This document shows, one piece after another, positions 5,282 through 5,402 of a stretch of DNA of 5,402 nucleotides. A program made the translations under genes and the position numbers. The first letter of the stretch is position 1, and every line of letters begins with the position of its first letter. Source of the stretch: Syntrophaceae bacterium PtaB.Bin038 (GTDB lineage: Bacteria > Desulfobacterota > Syntrophia > Syntrophales > UBA2192); contig MVQS01000324.1 of the NCBI GenBank assembly GCA_002067855.1, forward strand, positions 1 to 5,402, given 5' to 3'. The notes below the pieces were generated by a model, which did no database searches, was not told the DNA's origin, and worked only from the letters and a program-made list of their open reading frames with translations.

Positions 5282-5402
5282 ATGAAGCGTTGGCATGTCG
5301 CGATGTTGCTCTGCGTTCTCTACGTCCTTGCAGATTCCGGGCTTTCGTCGGCCCAGGTTGCCCAGCCGCCGGCGTCGAAGAAGGAACCGCCGGGACCGGC
5401 GG
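5282..5402 (+). CDS. N-terminus of a secreted protein, running off the window
   Basis: Only the first 40 codons are present. MKRWHVAMLLCVLYVLADSG is a signal peptide with a basic start and hydrophobic core, and a likely cleavage site follows LSSA. The mature start QVAQPPASKKEPPGPA is a Pro/Lys-rich linker. Cys11 is within the core without a lipobox, so a lipoprotein is unlikely. The same orientation and a 126-base gap after the duplicated-domain gene suggest a related envelope role, possibly the same transcript. The function cannot be called from the signal peptide alone. Confidence 0.7.
   Translation, partial: MKRWHVAMLLCVLYVLADSGLSSAQVAQPPASKKEPPGPA

Overview
The window is GC-rich bacterial DNA (about two thirds G+C by eye). 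The genes carry clear Shine-Dalgarno sites and G/C-ending codons. Together, a TRAP transporter, an ECF-type S component and small secreted envelope proteins would fit a Gram-negative of the Desulfobacterota (deltaproteobacterial) kind. That placement is an inference from style and gene content; no marker gene is present. I see no RNA gene, insertion sequence, CRISPR array or integration site.

Positions 1-2136 hold the 3' part of a tripartite TRAP transporter operon on the + strand, in the order dctP (C-terminal end only), dctQ, dctM. DctP is the periplasmic solute-binding protein. DctQ is the small four-helix membrane subunit and DctM is the large ion-coupled permease. A strong G/C hairpin lies between dctP and dctQ, and the dctM ribosome-binding site is embedded in the end of dctQ. 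The substrate, presumably an organic acid, cannot be read from this fragment.

Positions 2137-2770 hold a separately promoted gene for a 177-residue integral membrane protein that resembles an ECF transporter S component (a substrate-capture subunit). No energising EcfA/EcfT genes lie beside it. Its upstream region has a good sigma-70-like promoter overlapped by a 44-bp imperfect dyad that runs up to the Shine-Dalgarno site.

Positions 2771-3353 hold a noncoding convergent spacer with a long G/C hairpin, then a minus-strand gene for a 119-residue secreted protein with a probable SH3-like domain. Positions 3354-3637 are a divergent spacer with several small hairpins.

Positions 3638-5155 encode a 505-residue secreted protein that I could not name. 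Its middle contains two tandem copies of a PsbP/Mog1-like domain, followed by a Gln/Met/Arg-rich helical stretch and an aromatic C-terminal module. A further gene starts at 5282 with a signal peptide and runs off the window. The right half therefore looks like a small group of envelope or secreted proteins, while the left half is uptake. Nothing visible links the two functionally.

The TRAP section is ordinary. The parts most worth a second look are the duplicated-domain secreted protein, the orphan S component and the dyad in front of it.
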